A stretch of 6,982 nucleotides of DNA from an uncultured Collinsella sp. (GTDB lineage Bacteria; Actinomycetota; Coriobacteriia; Coriobacteriales; Coriobacteriaceae). Positions 6,039-6,982 of this stretch are shown here, one piece after another. Every line of letters starts with the position of its first letter. The stretch's first letter is position 1. The DNA lies in NCBI GenBank assembly GCA_900552875.1, contig USCS01000081.1, positions 1 to 6,982 of the forward strand. Reading direction: 5' to 3'. The position numbers and the translations under genes are program-made. Below the pieces are notes generated by a model. The model searched no databases. It was given only the letters and a program-made list of their open reading frames with translations, and was not told where the DNA came from.

Positions 6039-6078
6039 CGTGCCATGTGTTGAAAAGCCAATCTTGAGATGGGTCGTG

Positions 6079-6939
6079 ATGATAATGGGCAAGTACGTAA
6101 TCGTGGTTGAGTCTGGTTCGGATGTGACGCCGGAGCTCTGCGAACGCTACGGTATCGTGCGCGTACCTATGCATGTCACGATTGGTGACGAGACCGTCGA
6201 GGACGGCTCGATCGATCCGCTCGAGATTTATTCGCGCTGCAACGAGTTTGGCGTGATGCCCAAGACCAGCGGCTGCGCGCCGGCAGATTTTGCGCACGTT
6301 TACGATCGCATCCATGCCGAGCAGCCCGATGCGACTATTCTGCACCTTGCGTATTCCGAGGCCACGACCTGCTCACACCAGTCTTCTAAGATTGCCGCCA
6401 AGGGTCGCGACTACGTCTACTCCATGGACACGCGTTTTGTCTCGGTGGGCCAGTCGCTTGTTGCCGTCGAGACCGCCAAATACATCGAGGCTCACCCCGA
6501 TGCCACCGTCGACGAAATCTTTGCATTTACGAATTCCGTCATGGACCGTGTGCTGCTGGGCTTTGTTCCTACCGACCTAGCCTTCCTTAAGGCGGGCGGT
6601 CGTCTATCCAACGTGGCATTCCTCGGTGCCCATCTGCTCAAGATTAAGCCCTGCATTGAGGTAACGGGCGGCAAGTTCGTGGCAACCAAGAAGTTCCGCG
6701 GCTCTATGCTCAAGTGCGCCCGCGCCTTTATTGACCACATGGTTGCGAAGGGCGAGATTGACTACTCGCATATTGGCCTGGCGTATTCGGTAGGCCTTTC
6801 CCAGGAGCTGCGCGACGACATGGAAGTCTATGCGCACGACCTGGGCTTTAAGGACGTTACCTGGACTCAGGTCGGCGGTGTCATCTCGAGCCATTGCGGC
6901 CCGACCGCCTTCGGTGCGGTGCTCACGCTTAAGGCGTAA
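6079..6939 (+). CDS. DegV-family fatty-acid-binding protein (FakB-like)
   Basis: A 286-residue protein of usual DegV length. The family binds a fatty acid in a pocket and, in Firmicutes, presents it to a FakA kinase for phosphorylation; a kinase partner is not in the window. N-terminal domain: KYVIVVESGSD (5-15), PKTSGCAPADF (61-71), AYSEATTC (91-98). C-terminal domain: FLKAGGRLS (169-177), LLKIKPCIEVTGGK (186-199) and ISSHCGPTAFG (269-279). T63, S93 and H272 occupy the places where, from memory, FakB proteins contact the acyl carboxylate. The usual DS.SD and SSGLSGT motifs are altered (ESGSD, YSEATTC). Start is uncertain: ATG 6079 has GGG five bases upstream, while ATG 6085 gives MGKYVIV, closer to the family N-terminus. 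An upstream in-frame TTG at 5974 lies inside the hairpin and is rejected. It has its own likely promoter and is probably unrelated to the sugar operon. Confidence 0.9.
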   Translation: MIMGKYVIVVESGSDVTPELCERYGIVRVPMHVTIGDETVEDGSIDPLEIYSRCNEFGVMPKTSGCAPADFAHVYDRIHAEQPDATILHLAYSEATTCSHQSSKIAAKGRDYVYSMDTRFVSVGQSLVAVETAKYIEAHPDATVDEIFAFTNSVMDRVLLGFVPTDLAFLKAGGRLSNVAFLGAHLLKIKPCIEVTGGKFVATKKFRGSMLKCARAFIDHMVAKGEIDYSHIGLAYSVGLSQELRDDMEVYAHDLGFKDVTWTQVGGVISSHCGPTAFGAVLTLKA

Positions 6940-6982
6940 GGTCTGGCGTCTATCGATTTCTATTGCCTCAGCGGCGGGCGGG

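Noticed and set aside
5974..6078. N-terminal extension of the DegV protein from a TTG at 5974
   Set aside because: The extra residues are arginine- and cysteine-rich, encoded by the two hairpins, and are not part of the DegV fold. Better starts exist at 6079 and 6085.

Overview
The window is about 7 kb of moderately GC-rich bacterial DNA with strong Shine-Dalgarno sites, tightly packed same-strand genes and a PTS sugar locus. My best guess is a gut Coriobacteriia (Collinsella-like actinobacterium). This rests on protein style and codon use (GGC, GAG, AAG, CGC, GTC rich) and is an inference, not a database result.

Layout, all genes on the + strand. 1-188: upstream intergenic DNA with two small hairpins and one operator-like site just before the first gene. 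189-1199: LacI-family repressor. 1200-1383: control region with three more copies of the same operator motif, two of them overlapping a sigma-70-type promoter. 1384-2766: a divergent GH32-like glycosidase. 2812-4263: a PTS EIIBC sugar permease of the sucrose type. 4264-4358: a gap holding a 17-bp hairpin with a four-base loop. 4359-5807: a canonical GH32 sucrose-6-phosphate hydrolase or fructosidase. 5808-6078: intergenic DNA with a short repeat, a promoter, a 21-bp hairpin and a second GC-rich hairpin. 6079-6939: a DegV-family fatty-acid-binding protein, probably a separate unit.

The first four genes read as a sucrose or fructoside utilisation locus. The EIIBC protein imports and phosphorylates the sugar, using an EIIA domain that is not encoded here. 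The canonical GH32 enzyme would split the 6-phosphate into glucose-6-phosphate and fructose. The LacI protein would repress the operon, and probably itself, until the inducer appears. The unusual part is the promoter-proximal GH32 relative: it keeps the three acidic catalytic positions but has WVGDIMP in place of WLNDPNG and EMP in place of ECP, which suggests another substrate. Neither hydrolase has a signal peptide, so both should act in the cytoplasm on imported sugar.

No mobile element, CRISPR array, tRNA or rRNA was seen. The most notable points are the four-copy operator family, the paired unlike GH32 enzymes around one transporter, and two long near-perfect RNA hairpins that lack terminator U-tracts.
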